Assembly (NCBI RefSeq): GCF_900142285.1
Contig: NZ_FRAJ01000007.1
Coordinates: forward strand, 62,001-126,000
Direction: 5' to 3'
Length of the DNA: 64,000 bases
Source: Caminicella sporogenes DSM 14501
Lineage (GTDB): Bacteria; Bacillota; Clostridia; Peptostreptococcales; Caminicellaceae
The notes beneath the pieces were generated by a model that was not told the origin of the DNA, did no database searches, and worked only from the letters and a program-made list of their open reading frames with translations. Position 1 is the stretch's first letter. Every line of letters begins with the position of its first letter. Both the position numbers and the translations under genes were made by a program. Below are positions 44,400 through 53,075 of the stretch, one piece after another.

Positions 44400-47300
44400 A
44401 TGTATAACTCTATTACTATAGAACTACATAAAAAAATAATTAATTCAATTTCAGATTTTAATTTCTTAGAGAAGATTTCAATTCCTTTAAAAATTATAAG
44501 GAGTTTTATAAATAGTCCTTCTTTTATTGATAAATTAGATATTATTGTAGAAGAAAAAGATTATACATGCAGGGCAGCATTAGAATTATGTACTGAAATG
44601 ATAGATGAATTAGTATATGAAGAAAAGCCTAAAGATTTACTTAAATATTTTTATCAGTTTGCTCTGAGTTTATCTTTTCCTGATGCAGTGAGCATTAAAT
44701 TAAATGAAAATTTAAATGATATTTCCTACATATATCTTCAAGTTTTAAGGGTGTTGTGTGAATATCAAAGGTTATATGATGATAAAAGCTGGGAGAGTAA
44801 ATATCCTTTGATATTATTAAGTGAGGAAGAAGAAAAGACATTAGAAAGTAAGGATGAATATATAAAGTTTAAAAATGCATTTTATGATGAGTATATATAT
44901 GAAATGATGAAGCTCAATCAAGAAGTTTTAGGATATAGTTCTCTTGAGCATATATGCGGAGTACATTATTTAGCTCTTTATATAGGGCGTCAATTAAAAA
45001 AATTAGGTTTACCTATAGATTTAGGAAGAATTTCAGGTGCTGCAGCAGGTCATGATATAGGAAAATTTGGCTGTAAGGGAAAAGAGTTAAAAAGGGTACC
45101 TTATCTTCATTATTATTATACAGGTTTGTGGTTTGATAAACATGATATAGTTAATATTCGAAACATAGCTGTAAATCATTCAACTTGGGATTTAGAGCTT
45201 GAGAATTTATCTCTTGAATCATTAGTTCTCATATATTGCGATTTTAGAGTTAAGAAAAAGATTTTTAGTGATGGCAAAGGACGTATGCACATTTATAGTT
45301 TAAGAGAGTCTTTTGATGTAATATTAAATAAATTGGATAATGTAGATAAGGCAAAAGAAATGAGGTATCAGAGAGTTTATTCAAAACTTAAAGATTTTGA
45401 AGATTATATGATTGATTTGGGAATAAATGTAGAAATTGAAAAAGATAAGGATTTTACATTAGATGAAAATAAGCAAAAGAAGTTTTATTCATTAATGCAG
45501 GGAGATGAATTGATACAAAATTTAAAATACATTGCAATAAATCACAATATAAATCTTATGTACAAATTTAGGGATGAAGATTCATTAGGTTCTATACTTG
45601 AAATTGCCAGAAGTGAGAGAAATCCAAATAATCTGAGAGAATATCTAAATATATTTGAAGAATATTCAACATATCTTACTCAAAAGCAAAAGCTGATTAC
45701 TATTAAATTTTTATATGATAAGCTTATACATCCTGAAGAAGATATTAGAAAACAGTGTGCAGAATTAATAGGAGGGCTTATTGCACTATTTGATGAAGTA
45801 TATAGAAAAGAAGTTCCAGCTGATGTGATATTGGAAAAACCAGAAGTAACTAGTTGTGAGCTCCTTGATAAGTATATCATGCTGTTTATTAAACCAAGTC
45901 AAAATATTATTCCACTTCATAGGATGTGGATAGGAAATAATTTGAGTACGCTAATTTGTTCATTGTTTAAAAATGCAAGAGAACATCAGATTGAAGATTA
46001 TATAAAAATACTATTAAAGTATTATGATATAGAAACTTATTTTGAAAAAGATATTAAATTACATCTTTTAAATTCAATTAATTATATTCCCGTATTAAAA
46101 TGTGATGAAGAAGCTAAAGAAGTTTTGTCTAGCTATATAAAAGTTAATTTGGATGAAGAAAATGTTGACATTAGACTTACAGCATTAGAATTAGTAAAAA
46201 AATTAATTCCAAAACTTGATGAAAATTCAAAATTTCTTATGTATATTAGAGAAAAATATTCTACTAATGTTTATTGTTCAGATATTTTGGTTGAAAACTT
46301 CTTAAAATATAAAATTGCAAGGGCGTTAAAGTTAGATGATGAAATTGTAAATCAATATAGAAACTTTTTCATAGAAGATAAAACAAAATTGCAGAATATT
46401 TATTTGAGCAATCTTAAAACAGCTACTGACTGGGTTATAAAGAAAATTCAGATGGACCTTTTAGTAGAGCATACTCTTATGAATAAGGATTCGACAGTTA
46501 TTCATACGGCAATGCATTTTTGCAACTTGTTGAAGGTGAGTGCAAGTGAAAGTGTAAGAAATCATGGTGGAGCTGGATTAATAAAGATTATGTCATGCTT
46601 ATCATATGGACAAAGAAATGATATAGCTATAGAATTGTTGCGTTCTCTTGAAATAGAAGGACATCAGTTTACAAAGTATATTCCAAACTATTTAGGACAA
46701 ATAATACTTTATTTACAGCCTGTTGAATTAGATGAGTTAATTGACGATTTAATTAGAAAAATAAAATGTTCAAGTCCTCATGTTATATCATTGATACTTC
46801 AAACAGTGGGAATAGCTATTGTTAACTATCATCAGTATAAAGAAAGATTTGAAGAAAATGAAGATGTTTCAAAGAGAAGACTTGTGAAACTACTTAGTAT
46901 ATTACTAAATGGTCTTGTAAATTATAATTTGCAAGTTAAACAGATGGCATTTACTGTAATTGGAAAGGGAATTTTTGGTTCAGAAAATATAGATTTAGAA
47001 AGAAAAAAAGAAATATTTCAGCTAACTGCTAAAAAGATACTTACTTTAATTGGAGATATATCAGGAAATGAAAGAATGTTCTTTACTAATGCTGCAGGAT
47101 TAAATCATATATACAGATTTATTGCAGATTATAAATTTTATAAAGGAGATTTAAATATTGAAATTCCAAATAAGATAGCATTTTTCCCCGGTTCTTTTGA
47201 CCCATTTTCTTTAAGTCATAAAGAAATTGCAAAAAGTATAAGAGATATGGGATTTGAAGTGTATTTATCTATTGATGAATTTTCGTGGTCAAAGAGAACT

Positions 47301-49304
47301 CAACCAAATTTAATAAGAAGAAGTATTGTAGAAATGTCTATAGCTGATGAATTAGGTATTTATTTATTTCCAAAAGATATACAGATAAATATAGCAAATC
47401 CAAATGATTTATATATGCTTAAAAAGAAATATTTAGGAAACAATGTTCATATAGTTGTAGGAAGTGATGTGCTTTTAAATGCTACAGCATATTTAAAGAG
47501 TAAAAATGAAAATTCTATACATACAGTTTCACATATTATTATTGAAAGGAAAAGTTTACATCAATTTGAAGAAGATGATAAAAAGCTTTCTGAAATTATT
47601 GATAAAATAGAAGGAAATGTTATAAGGCTGTCATTACCGTCAAAGCTTGAAGATATAAGTTCGACTCAAATAAGAGATTATATAGATCAGAATAGAGATA
47701 TTTCAAGACTTGTTGACCCACTTGTACAAAAATATATATACGATAATGGATTATATAGAAAAGAACCACAATTTAAGAGAATACTTAAAACTAAGTCTAT
47801 AACTATTGAAGTAGAAGATACTTTAAATTCTAGTGCAATAAGAGAACTTGCAGCTTTTATACCAGTAGATTATAGGCTTGCATATGAAAAGCTAAAGGAA
47901 ATTTCAGAAAAATTAAATCCGAGAGTATTAATAATGAGAGATTTAAAGAGAAATGGAGAGATAATGGGATTTTCGATATTCCATTGGATGAGAGCAAGTA
48001 TGATAATGAAGGAGTTTAAAGACAGCGCTATTTCAGAATATATTCGAAATAATTATGTTGGAAGAACAATAGTTATAGATGGGATTTTTATAGATAGAGA
48101 TTTGGAGTTTGATAATCTTGAAGAGATGATTCTTACAGAGACATTAGCATTTTGTCTTAAAAAGGATTATACATATGGAATATTTAAAAATATGATAAAA
48201 GAATATAAATCAGAAAGTTTGTATGAAATTCTCAAATTGTATGGATTTGAAGAAGTTCCAAATAGTTTGAAGGAAGAGCCTGTTTTTGTAGTTGATATGA
48301 CTGCTCCATGTACACTTAGTTTTGACGTTGAGACGATTATTAAAGGCATATTTAATGAAAATCCAAATGTATTAAAGGCTATTAAAAGGACAAGGAAGAG
48401 ACTTCAACAGTCAATTGTAAATCTTTATCCGGGAAATTTGGTGTTGTCCTTTGATAGATATATGTTGTATGAAAATATGGTTAAAAAGATATGTGATGAA
48501 AATGGCGTATCAACACTGCCAAAGGAGTCTAAAGTTTTGGGAGAAGCTATGTGTGTACCTTTTGGTGCTTTATTAAATGGATGTATTATACCAAATACGG
48601 TAACTAAGTCACTACATACCGAAAAATTTTTTGAACCTGATGCAAAACATTATACAATTGAAGCATATCCGAATTATCTTAGCCTTGAAAATCAAGTTAA
48701 AATGCTTCGTTCATTTGGAAGACCTATAATACTTGTTGATGACCTTTTACATAAGGGTTATAGGATAAAGGCTTTAGACCCACTTCTTAAAAAAGAGAAA
48801 ATAGATGTTAAAAAGATAATAGTTGGTATACTTTCAGGAAGAGGAAAAGAATTGATGGATTTACAGGAAAGAGATGTAGATAGTGTATATTTTATACCAA
48901 AATTAAAGGTATGGTTTAATGAAAGTTTTATGTATCCATTTATTAATGGAGATACGCTTTGGAGAGGAGTTTATCCTCAAAGAAATCTTGTACCATCTAT
49001 TAACCTTATACTTCCATATACTTCGCCACATTTTATAAAAGGTACTTCAAATGAAGCAATATACAACTTATCTAAAGTTTGTATTGAAAATTCTATAGAC
49101 ATACTTACAACATTAGAAGAAGAATATCAAAAAACATATGAAAGAAAGCTCACATTAGCACATTTAGGAGATGTATATATTTCTCCAAAATATCCAGACC
49201 ATGGTGCAAATATGAATTACGATTTAAATATAAATCCTTCACATTATTTAAAAAATGATTTAGAAAAATTAATGCGTCTTGAACATATAATATGCGGTAG
49301 ATAA
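44400..49304 (+). CDS. Giant multidomain protein: HD, helical repeats, NMNAT-like, acetyltransferase-like, PRTase-like
   Basis: 1634 residues, no membrane segment. Domains: (1) HD phosphohydrolase-like, about 175-290, with His184, His218-Asp219 (AAAGHDIGKFG), His260 and Asp281; (2) helical HEAT-like stretch, about 370-910; (3) NMN-adenylyltransferase-like, about 924-1120, FFPGSFDPFSLSH (928-940), VVGSDVLLNA and ISSTQIR (1086-1092); the usual HxGH reads S-x-S-H, so the first His is lost; (4) a GNAT-like segment, about 1130-1300 (GRTIVIDGIFIDRDL, YGFEEV); (5) PRTase-like, about 1310-1530, with IILVDDLLHKGYR (1443-1455) matching the PRPP loop. GGAGG ribosome site precedes the ATG. First gene of a three-gene operon. 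Domains 1, 3 and 5 are seen with fair confidence, 2 and 4 less. Overall function unknown; nucleotide or NAD-like chemistry is an inference. Confidence 0.85.
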   Translation: MYNSITIELHKKIINSISDFNFLEKISIPLKIIRSFINSPSFIDKLDIIVEEKDYTCRAALELCTEMIDELVYEEKPKDLLKYFYQFALSLSFPDAVSIKLNENLNDISYIYLQVLRVLCEYQRLYDDKSWESKYPLILLSEEEEKTLESKDEYIKFKNAFYDEYIYEMMKLNQEVLGYSSLEHICGVHYLALYIGRQLKKLGLPIDLGRISGAAAGHDIGKFGCKGKELKRVPYLHYYYTGLWFDKHDIVNIRNIAVNHSTWDLELENLSLESLVLIYCDFRVKKKIFSDGKGRMHIYSLRESFDVILNKLDNVDKAKEMRYQRVYSKLKDFEDYMIDLGINVEIEKDKDFTLDENKQKKFYSLMQGDELIQNLKYIAINHNINLMYKFRDEDSLGSILEIARSERNPNNLREYLNIFEEYSTYLTQKQKLITIKFLYDKLIHPEEDIRKQCAELIGGLIALFDEVYRKEVPADVILEKPEVTSCELLDKYIMLFIKPSQNIIPLHRMWIGNNLSTLICSLFKNAREHQIEDYIKILLKYYDIETYFEKDIKLHLLNSINYIPVLKCDEEAKEVLSSYIKVNLDEENVDIRLTALELVKKLIPKLDENSKFLMYIREKYSTNVYCSDILVENFLKYKIARALKLDDEIVNQYRNFFIEDKTKLQNIYLSNLKTATDWVIKKIQMDLLVEHTLMNKDSTVIHTAMHFCNLLKVSASESVRNHGGAGLIKIMSCLSYGQRNDIAIELLRSLEIEGHQFTKYIPNYLGQIILYLQPVELDELIDDLIRKIKCSSPHVISLILQTVGIAIVNYHQYKERFEENEDVSKRRLVKLLSILLNGLVNYNLQVKQMAFTVIGKGIFGSENIDLERKKEIFQLTAKKILTLIGDISGNERMFFTNAAGLNHIYRFIADYKFYKGDLNIEIPNKIAFFPGSFDPFSLSHKEIAKSIRDMGFEVYLSIDEFSWSKRTQPNLIRRSIVEMSIADELGIYLFPKDIQINIANPNDLYMLKKKYLGNNVHIVVGSDVLLNATAYLKSKNENSIHTVSHIIIERKSLHQFEEDDKKLSEIIDKIEGNVIRLSLPSKLEDISSTQIRDYIDQNRDISRLVDPLVQKYIYDNGLYRKEPQFKRILKTKSITIEVEDTLNSSAIRELAAFIPVDYRLAYEKLKEISEKLNPRVLIMRDLKRNGEIMGFSIFHWMRASMIMKEFKDSAISEYIRNNYVGRTIVIDGIFIDRDLEFDNLEEMILTETLAFCLKKDYTYGIFKNMIKEYKSESLYEILKLYGFEEVPNSLKEEPVFVVDMTAPCTLSFDVETIIKGIFNENPNVLKAIKRTRKRLQQSIVNLYPGNLVLSFDRYMLYENMVKKICDENGVSTLPKESKVLGEAMCVPFGALLNGCIIPNTVTKSLHTEKFFEPDAKHYTIEAYPNYLSLENQVKMLRSFGRPIILVDDLLHKGYRIKALDPLLKKEKIDVKKIIVGILSGRGKELMDLQERDVDSVYFIPKLKVWFNESFMYPFINGDTLWRGVYPQRNLVPSINLILPYTSPHFIKGTSNEAIYNLSKVCIENSIDILTTLEEEYQKTYERKLTLAHLGDVYISPKYPDHGANMNYDLNINPSHYLKNDLEKLMRLEHIICGR

Positions 49305-49317
49305 GATAAGCTATTAA

Positions 49318-50640
49318 ATGTTAAGTAGCAAAATCGAAAAAAGTATTATAGCTAAACAATTAAAAATTGGCATGACAAAAAGAGGTGGACAGCTGGTGTA
49401 CTATTATAAGATAGAAGATAAATTGCTTTTTTCAAATGAAAAGTATGATGGATTAGAAGAAGTAAATAGCGAAGAAATAATAGAAAGTGAAGATAATATA
49501 TATTTTTTGGGAAAACTTGAGATTTCAAAATCAAGAAGAAGTTTTTCAGTATCAGACCCTTCCCTTTTATTTTTAAAAGAGGAAGGGCTGAAGCTTTTAA
49601 AAAAATTAGAAATTGAAGAATATAAATTACCAAAATGGCTTATTTCAAAGATAAATTCTAGGAAGGTAACTTATATAAATACTGAATATCCTAATTGGAA
49701 AGATGTGTTGTATCATAAACATAAAAAAAAGTGGAAAGTGAATGTTATAGGTTTGGGAGATGTGGGCGGAACACTTGTTGTAGGTTTGAGGTTAGTTGGC
49801 GGGGATTGTATTTCTGAAATAGGGATATATGGAAGGAACGAATCTAAATTAAAAAGATGGGATTATGAAGTAAATCAAATACTGTCAACTTTTGATGATG
49901 TTTATTATCCACCAGTAAAAATAATAGAAGAAAATGAACTGTTTGATTGTGATATGTTTGTATTTTGTGCAAGTATAGGAGTGCCTCCTGTTGGCACAGA
50001 GGATAAAGATGTGAGGATGGTACAGTTTGAAGGAAATTCAAAATTGATAAAAAGTTATGCTAAAATGGCTCGTAGAAAAAGATTTAAAGGAATTTTTGCT
50101 GTAGTATCAGACCCTGTTGATTTACTTTGTAAGTCGGCTTTTATATGTAGTAATACTAATGAAGATGGAAAAATGGATTATAATGGATTAGCACCAGAGC
50201 AGATTAGAGGATATGGATTAGGAGTAATGCATGCTAGAGCAGTTTACTATGCTAGCAAATATAAAGAAGCAGCACATTATATGAGAGAAGGGCGAGCTTT
50301 TGGACCACATGGAGAGGGACTTGTGATAGCAGATAGTATAGAAAATTATAATGACGATATTTCGGTATATTTAACGGAAAAAACTATAAAGGCTAATATA
50401 GATGTTCGTAAGACAGGATTTAAACCTTATATAGCTCCTGCAATATCTTCGGGAAGTCTTTCGATAGTAGCAACTATAAAGCAAAAGTGGCATTATAGTG
50501 CAACTTTTATGGGAGGAGTATTTATGGGAGCAAGGAATAGACAGCTTTCTTCAGGAATAGAACTTGAAAGGTTGAATTTTCCTGAAAAATTATATAGGCG
50601 TATAGAAAATACGTATAATAAGTTGAGGAGCATATTATGA
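49318..50640 (+). CDS. Lactate/malate dehydrogenase-fold protein, unknown substrate
   Basis: 440 residues. A unique N-terminal region (1-138, lysine-rich, SKSRRSFSVSDPSLLFLKEEG) precedes a Rossmann domain beginning VNVIGLGDVGGTLVVGLRLV (141-160). Then come DMFVFCASIGVPPVGTED, AVVSDPVDLLCKSA (261-274, like the VSNPVD motif of LDH/MDH) and a C-terminal half with GRAFGPHGEGLVIADS, perhaps holding the catalytic His. The family is L-2-hydroxyacid dehydrogenase-like, but the sequence is divergent and the substrate is unknown. Weak ribosome site; 13 bases after the giant gene, so coupled. Overlaps the next gene. Confidence 0.82.
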   Translation: MLSSKIEKSIIAKQLKIGMTKRGGQLVYYYKIEDKLLFSNEKYDGLEEVNSEEIIESEDNIYFLGKLEISKSRRSFSVSDPSLLFLKEEGLKLLKKLEIEEYKLPKWLISKINSRKVTYINTEYPNWKDVLYHKHKKKWKVNVIGLGDVGGTLVVGLRLVGGDCISEIGIYGRNESKLKRWDYEVNQILSTFDDVYYPPVKIIEENELFDCDMFVFCASIGVPPVGTEDKDVRMVQFEGNSKLIKSYAKMARRKRFKGIFAVVSDPVDLLCKSAFICSNTNEDGKMDYNGLAPEQIRGYGLGVMHARAVYYASKYKEAAHYMREGRAFGPHGEGLVIADSIENYNDDISVYLTEKTIKANIDVRKTGFKPYIAPAISSGSLSIVATIKQKWHYSATFMGGVFMGARNRQLSSGIELERLNFPEKLYRRIENTYNKLRSIL

Positions 50641-51686
50641 TGAATGTGTATTTAATTATGCCTGGTGAAATTTCAAAGGAGCTTACAGAAATGGTAAAGT
50701 TTTTTACTAAAGATGTTGATACTATAATAATAAAAGATTCTGACAATATACCTAATCTTCAGAATAAGAAGATAATCTTTGCCGTTCAGTTGAATAATAT
50801 AGGATGGAATATAAAACTATTTGAGATACTTACAAAACTGTATGAAAGAGGTACAAATGCTTTAAAAGGTTCTAGTGGATTTATACTAATACACAGTCCC
50901 TTAGAGTTTTATACAAAGAGTATGGCACAAAATATAATATTTATAGCTAATCAGATGGGTTGTAGATTTCCGGGTCATCCTGTGATTGAATGTATAGAAG
51001 ATTTAAAGAATTTTAGAACTTGGGAAAAAAAATTAAAAATACCTTTGAAAAATATTTGTAACAAATTGTGTGAAAAGTTTGGAAAAACATTTTTTCAGGA
51101 TAATCCTAAACTTATAAAAAAACCTAAAATACTTGCACTTCATGCAAGTTCATATGAAACATCTAATACTTTAACTTTATGGCGAATGATAAGAAGACAT
51201 ATTTATGATTGTGAAATAAGAGAATTTCATGTTGAAAATGGAACTATAGTTGACTGTAAAGGATGTTCTTATAAGACATGTAAACATTATAGTAAAAGAA
51301 ATAGCTGTTTTTATGGAGGAGCAGTAGTAAAAGAAATACTTCCATCAATAGAAAGAGCTGATGCAGTGGTATGGATTTGTCCAAATTATAATGATGCTAT
51401 TTCTGCTAAGATTATGGCTGTAATAAATAGAATGACTGTACTTTATAGGAAAACAAAGTTTTACAACAAAACTATGTTTGGTGTTATTGTATCTGGAAAT
51501 TCTGGAAGTGATTCTGTAGCAAAACAGTTGATAGGAGCTTTAAATATAAATAAAAGTTTTAGACTTCCTCCATATTTTGCAGTAACGGCAATAGCAAATG
51601 ATCCCGGAGAAATAATTAAAGTAAAGGGAATAGAGGAAAAGTCAAAAAAATTTGCCGAAAATATTATGAGAGAAATAAAAGCTTAA
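50637..51686 (+). CDS. Flavodoxin-fold NAD(P)H-dependent oxidoreductase with N-terminal extension
   Basis: 349 residues. N-terminal region (1-165) of unknown fold (MPGEISKELTEMVKFFTKDV, SSGFILIHSPLEFYTKSMAQ). The C-terminal part (about 170-349) is an NADPH-dependent FMN reductase-like domain: ILALHASSYETSNTL at the FMN phosphate loop, then VDCKGCSYKTCKHYSKRNSC with clustered cysteines and DAVVWICPNYNDAISAKIMAVINRM. The start ATG at 50637 overlaps the previous stop (ATGA); GAGGAG ribosome site. Last gene of the three-gene operon; four bases from the convergent gene, with no clear terminator. Confidence 0.82.
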   Translation: MMNVYLIMPGEISKELTEMVKFFTKDVDTIIIKDSDNIPNLQNKKIIFAVQLNNIGWNIKLFEILTKLYERGTNALKGSSGFILIHSPLEFYTKSMAQNIIFIANQMGCRFPGHPVIECIEDLKNFRTWEKKLKIPLKNICNKLCEKFGKTFFQDNPKLIKKPKILALHASSYETSNTLTLWRMIRRHIYDCEIREFHVENGTIVDCKGCSYKTCKHYSKRNSCFYGGAVVKEILPSIERADAVVWICPNYNDAISAKIMAVINRMTVLYRKTKFYNKTMFGVIVSGNSGSDSVAKQLIGALNINKSFRLPPYFAVTAIANDPGEIIKVKGIEEKSKKFAENIMREIKA

Positions 51687-51690
51687 ATAT

Positions 51691-52338
51691 TTATTTTCTG
51701 TCATCAAGGATAAGTCCAATATATTCTTTATTATCATATTTTTTAGATTTAGAGTCTTTAAGAGGTACTTTTATACTTTTAAAAGCATAATAAATTTTAA
51801 GTATAAGACCTTTAGCTGGTTCAAACAGAAAATCTAATGCATTTTGTGATTTTTTAATTTTATCAATAAAAATTTTATCATCTATTTCAAGTTCTTTATC
51901 CCTTACAATATAAATACCGAGATTATTTAATTTATCTTTAAAGCTATGTATTATAGCTTTTATTTTTTTAACATTATCAGTATTAAAAGCTTTATCAAAG
52001 GATTCTAGAGATAAAATGGCAGTATTATATTTTGTTAAAAGCTCTTTCATGTTTTTTAATAATTTTTCTTTATTTTCATCAAAATTTTCTATTGTTTTTT
52101 CTAATAGTTGTTCATCATGATAAAATTTTTTATATTCTTTTTTTAATTCTCTTAAAGAATCATAATATTCATCATATGACATAAGGTGATTTCCAGATGA
52201 ATAATATACGGTATTTTGAATTTTTTTAATAGGAGTTATAGAACTGATGGCATCAGCTTTGTTTACAGTATTGTTGCGGTCAATATAACTATTATGAATT
52301 CTGCTCTTTTTTATTGAAGAAGTTTTAGAAATTTTCAT
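51691..52338 (-). CDS. Coiled-coil protein with FliD-tail-like C-terminus, unknown
   Basis: 215 residues. Polar, disordered N-terminus (KISKTSSIKKSRIHNSYID), a central coiled coil (about 60-125), then a stretch that reads like the C-terminal D0/D1 part of FliD-type flagellar caps: LNNLGIYIVRDKELEIDDKIF, QNALDFLFEPAKGLI. Full FliD is over twice as long, so this could be a relative of the flagellar export/cap set or an unrelated coiled coil. No flagellar gene nearby. ATG at 52338 after GGTGGTGG. Confidence 0.65.
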   Translation of the reverse strand: MKISKTSSIKKSRIHNSYIDRNNTVNKADAISSITPIKKIQNTVYYSSGNHLMSYDEYYDSLRELKKEYKKFYHDEQLLEKTIENFDENKEKLLKNMKELLTKYNTAILSLESFDKAFNTDNVKKIKAIIHSFKDKLNNLGIYIVRDKELEIDDKIFIDKIKKSQNALDFLFEPAKGLILKIYYAFKSIKVPLKDSKSKKYDNKEYIGLILDDRK

Positions 52339-52449
52339 AAAGTACCACCACCTTTTTAATAGAAAGCTATATTTATATAATATTTCGGCAAAAGAAATAT
52401 ATTATTTTAAAAGATAAAAACTTTTATTACAAAGTAGAAAATTTTTTTG

Positions 52450-52483
52450 TCTTCATATTTTCTTCATAACTTCTTTATATAAT
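52450..52483 (+). promoter_or_regulatory. Three 11-bp direct repeats (Pho-box-like) abutting a -10 box
   Basis: TCTTCATATTT, TCTTCATAACT and TCTTTATATAA follow one another at 52450, 52461 and 52472. Their cores TTCATA, TTCATA and TTTATA fit the TTHAYA repeats with 11-bp period bound by PhoP/OmpR-type regulators in Firmicutes. TATAAT at 52478-52483 overlaps the third repeat, as in activated promoters without a -35 box. Confidence 0.55.
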
Positions 52484-52526
52484 GAAAATACAAAATAAAT
52501 AAAAATAATTTAAGGAGGGATTAATA

Positions 52527-52877
52527 ATGAAAAAAGGTATAATTTTAACACTTATAGCAGTATTTATTTTAGCGATGGGTGCTATGGTATATGCAGATAG
52601 TAAAGCTGAAGTACCTAGTTGGTTTAATGATATGATAGCTTGGAAGAAAGAACAGATTAAAAAAGCAGTAGAAGATAAAGTTATTACAGAAGAACAAGCT
52701 AAGTATTGGCAAGAAAGACTTGATTACATGCAAAAATTTCACGAAGAAAATGGATTTAACTTTCCAGGTGGATGCTTTGGTAGTGGTTTTGGAAGAGCTA
52801 GAGGTGCAAAAGGATTTGGATTTGGTCGAGGAATGATGGGTAGATATTGGCAAACACCTTCAATACAAGGAAATTAA
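52527..52877 (+). CDS. Secreted DUF2680-family protein
   Basis: 116 residues. Signal peptide (1-23, cleavage after VYA). A helical DUF2680 (YckD-type) segment follows: VPSWFNDMIAWKKEQIKKAV, then ITEEQAKYWQERLDYMQKFHEENGF. The tail is glycine/arginine/phenylalanine-rich (FGSGFGRARGAKGFGFGRGM). Function unknown; the family is secreted or cell-wall-associated. AAGGAGG before ATG. Regulated probably by the repeats at 52450-52483. Strong terminator follows. Confidence 0.85.
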   Translation: MKKGIILTLIAVFILAMGAMVYADSKAEVPSWFNDMIAWKKEQIKKAVEDKVITEEQAKYWQERLDYMQKFHEENGFNFPGGCFGSGFGRARGAKGFGFGRGMMGRYWQTPSIQGN

Positions 52878-52883
52878 TAATGA

Positions 52884-52939
52884 AAAAAGATGGATAGGAT
52901 TTATTTTATTCTATTCATCTTTTTTTTTTTTTTTTTTTT
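52884..52939 (+). terminator. Terminator with a 20-T tract
   Basis: GATGGATAG and CTATTCATC form a stem (with G-T) around an AT-rich loop, followed by twenty consecutive T residues (52920-52939). The unusual homopolymer length is also a spot where sequencing or replication slippage may change the count. Confidence 0.88.
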
Positions 52940-53075
52940 GCTAAATTTAAATTTTTAAAAGAGCTATTAGAAAAATATTAAAATTTACAATATGAAATAA
53001 AAATTGAAAAGATTTAATGACTAGATAAAAAGATAAGTACAATTGTATAATATTCTATAAAGAGGGGGAATTTTT

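Noticed and set aside
44400-51686. Polyketide, peptide or CRISPR-linked defence island
   Set aside because: No carrier, condensation or nuclease motifs and no mobile-element marks; base composition matches the neighbours.
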